From: an uncultured Eubacteriales bacterium
GTDB lineage: Bacteria > Bacillota > Clostridia > Oscillospirales > CAG-382
Length of the DNA: 13,010 bases
NCBI GenBank assembly: GCA_934444645.1
Contig: CAKSCV010000038.1
Location: 1 to 13,010 of the forward strand
Reading direction: 5' to 3'
The notes under the pieces: model-generated
What the model was told of the DNA's origin: nothing
What the model saw: only the letters and a program-made list of their open reading frames with translations
The model's database searches: none
Position numbers and translations under genes: made by a program
In this document: piece by piece, positions 12,652-13,010 of the stretch
Layout of the letters: every line of letters starts with the position of its first letter
Position numbering within the stretch: position 1 is the stretch's first letter

Positions 12652-13010
12652 GGGAGGATCCTTTCTGTCATTTATTGCGAAGCCACAGCTGTGGCGAGCT
12701 GAATCGAGGTTTGCAAAACCTCGGAAGTTCCCGAAAGGGAACACCGCCGCAAGGCGGAAAAAGCACACGGAGTGTGCCGTCCCGACAGGGACAAAACTTT
12801 CCGAAAGGAAAGTTTCAAAAGGATTTAATTGGGCTTGTGCGAATTTATTGTTTATGTGCGCTGGTTCGAGGTTTGCAAAACCTCGGAGCTTCCTTGAAAG
12901 GGTTTAATTGTTGCGGTGCGAAGCTGCCATTGCGGTGCGCTGATTCGAGGTTTGCAGAACCTCGAAACTCCCTGCAAAGGGGACGTTTTTACATTCTTTT
13001 TGCGTCGTGC
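12652..13010 (+). repeat. Partial structured non-coding island (left arm) at the right end of the window
   Basis: Gene-free. It holds a 19-bp palindrome close to the gene (12705-12723), hairpins at 12727-12742, 12744-12757, 12763-12777, 12779-12792 and 12794-12815, the GGATTTAATTGG box (12820-12831), and palindromes at 12867-12885 and 12946-12964 (79 bp apart) separated by TTTAATTGTTGCGGTGCGAAG. It is cut by the window end inside the A/T hairpin, exactly where the other arms would continue to the CCAGAGG palindrome and three-way element. Confidence 0.85.

Overview
The window looks like chromosomal DNA of an anaerobic, low-to-mid GC member of the Bacillota, probably a gut Clostridia/Oscillospirales-type organism. 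This is inferred from strong AGGAGG ribosome binding sites, GTG starts, and the style of the DnaN, DtxR, Fur and GH36 proteins; the genus cannot be read from the sequence. All nine supported genes lie on the minus strand. They form three transcription groups separated by unusually long, highly structured non-coding islands.

Reading in the direction of transcription (right to left): (1) a phosphoglycolate-phosphatase-like HAD protein (12651-11989), then, after a 109-bp gap holding the only convincing promoter found, a DtxR-family metalloregulator (11879-11493) and a GH36 alpha-galactosidase (11428-9281). (2) dnaN, the DNA polymerase III sliding clamp (7688-6570), followed 36 bp later by a membrane sensor histidine kinase of PhoR/WalK type with no response regulator beside it (6533-4737). 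(3) A tight four-gene cluster: Fur-family repressor (2839-2345), TVP38/VTT membrane protein (2355-1579), YjjG-type HAD nucleotidase (1561-854) and YfbR-type HD 5'-nucleotidase (857-243). Overlaps or very short gaps suggest one operon. The last two genes would both strip phosphate from (deoxy)nucleoside monophosphates.

The most remarkable content is non-coding. Two complete islands (about 2840-4736 and 7689-9280) and two partial ones at the window ends (1-242 and 12652-13010) share one modular plan. From the gene edge inward, each arm has an array of short GC-rich hairpins, a GGATTTAATTGG-like box, two or three copies of a 19-bp palindrome (CGAGGTTTTGCAAACCTCG) spaced 78-80 bp apart, a long A/T hairpin, usually a CCAGAGG palindrome, and a 98-114-nt element with 10-bp inverted ends that folds as a three-way junction. 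The two arms of a complete island face each other across a 505- or 631-nt centre without credible genes. Stems vary between copies while pairing is kept, so the folded form appears to be under selection. I do not recognise this element family. It is the main candidate for an undescribed system in the window.
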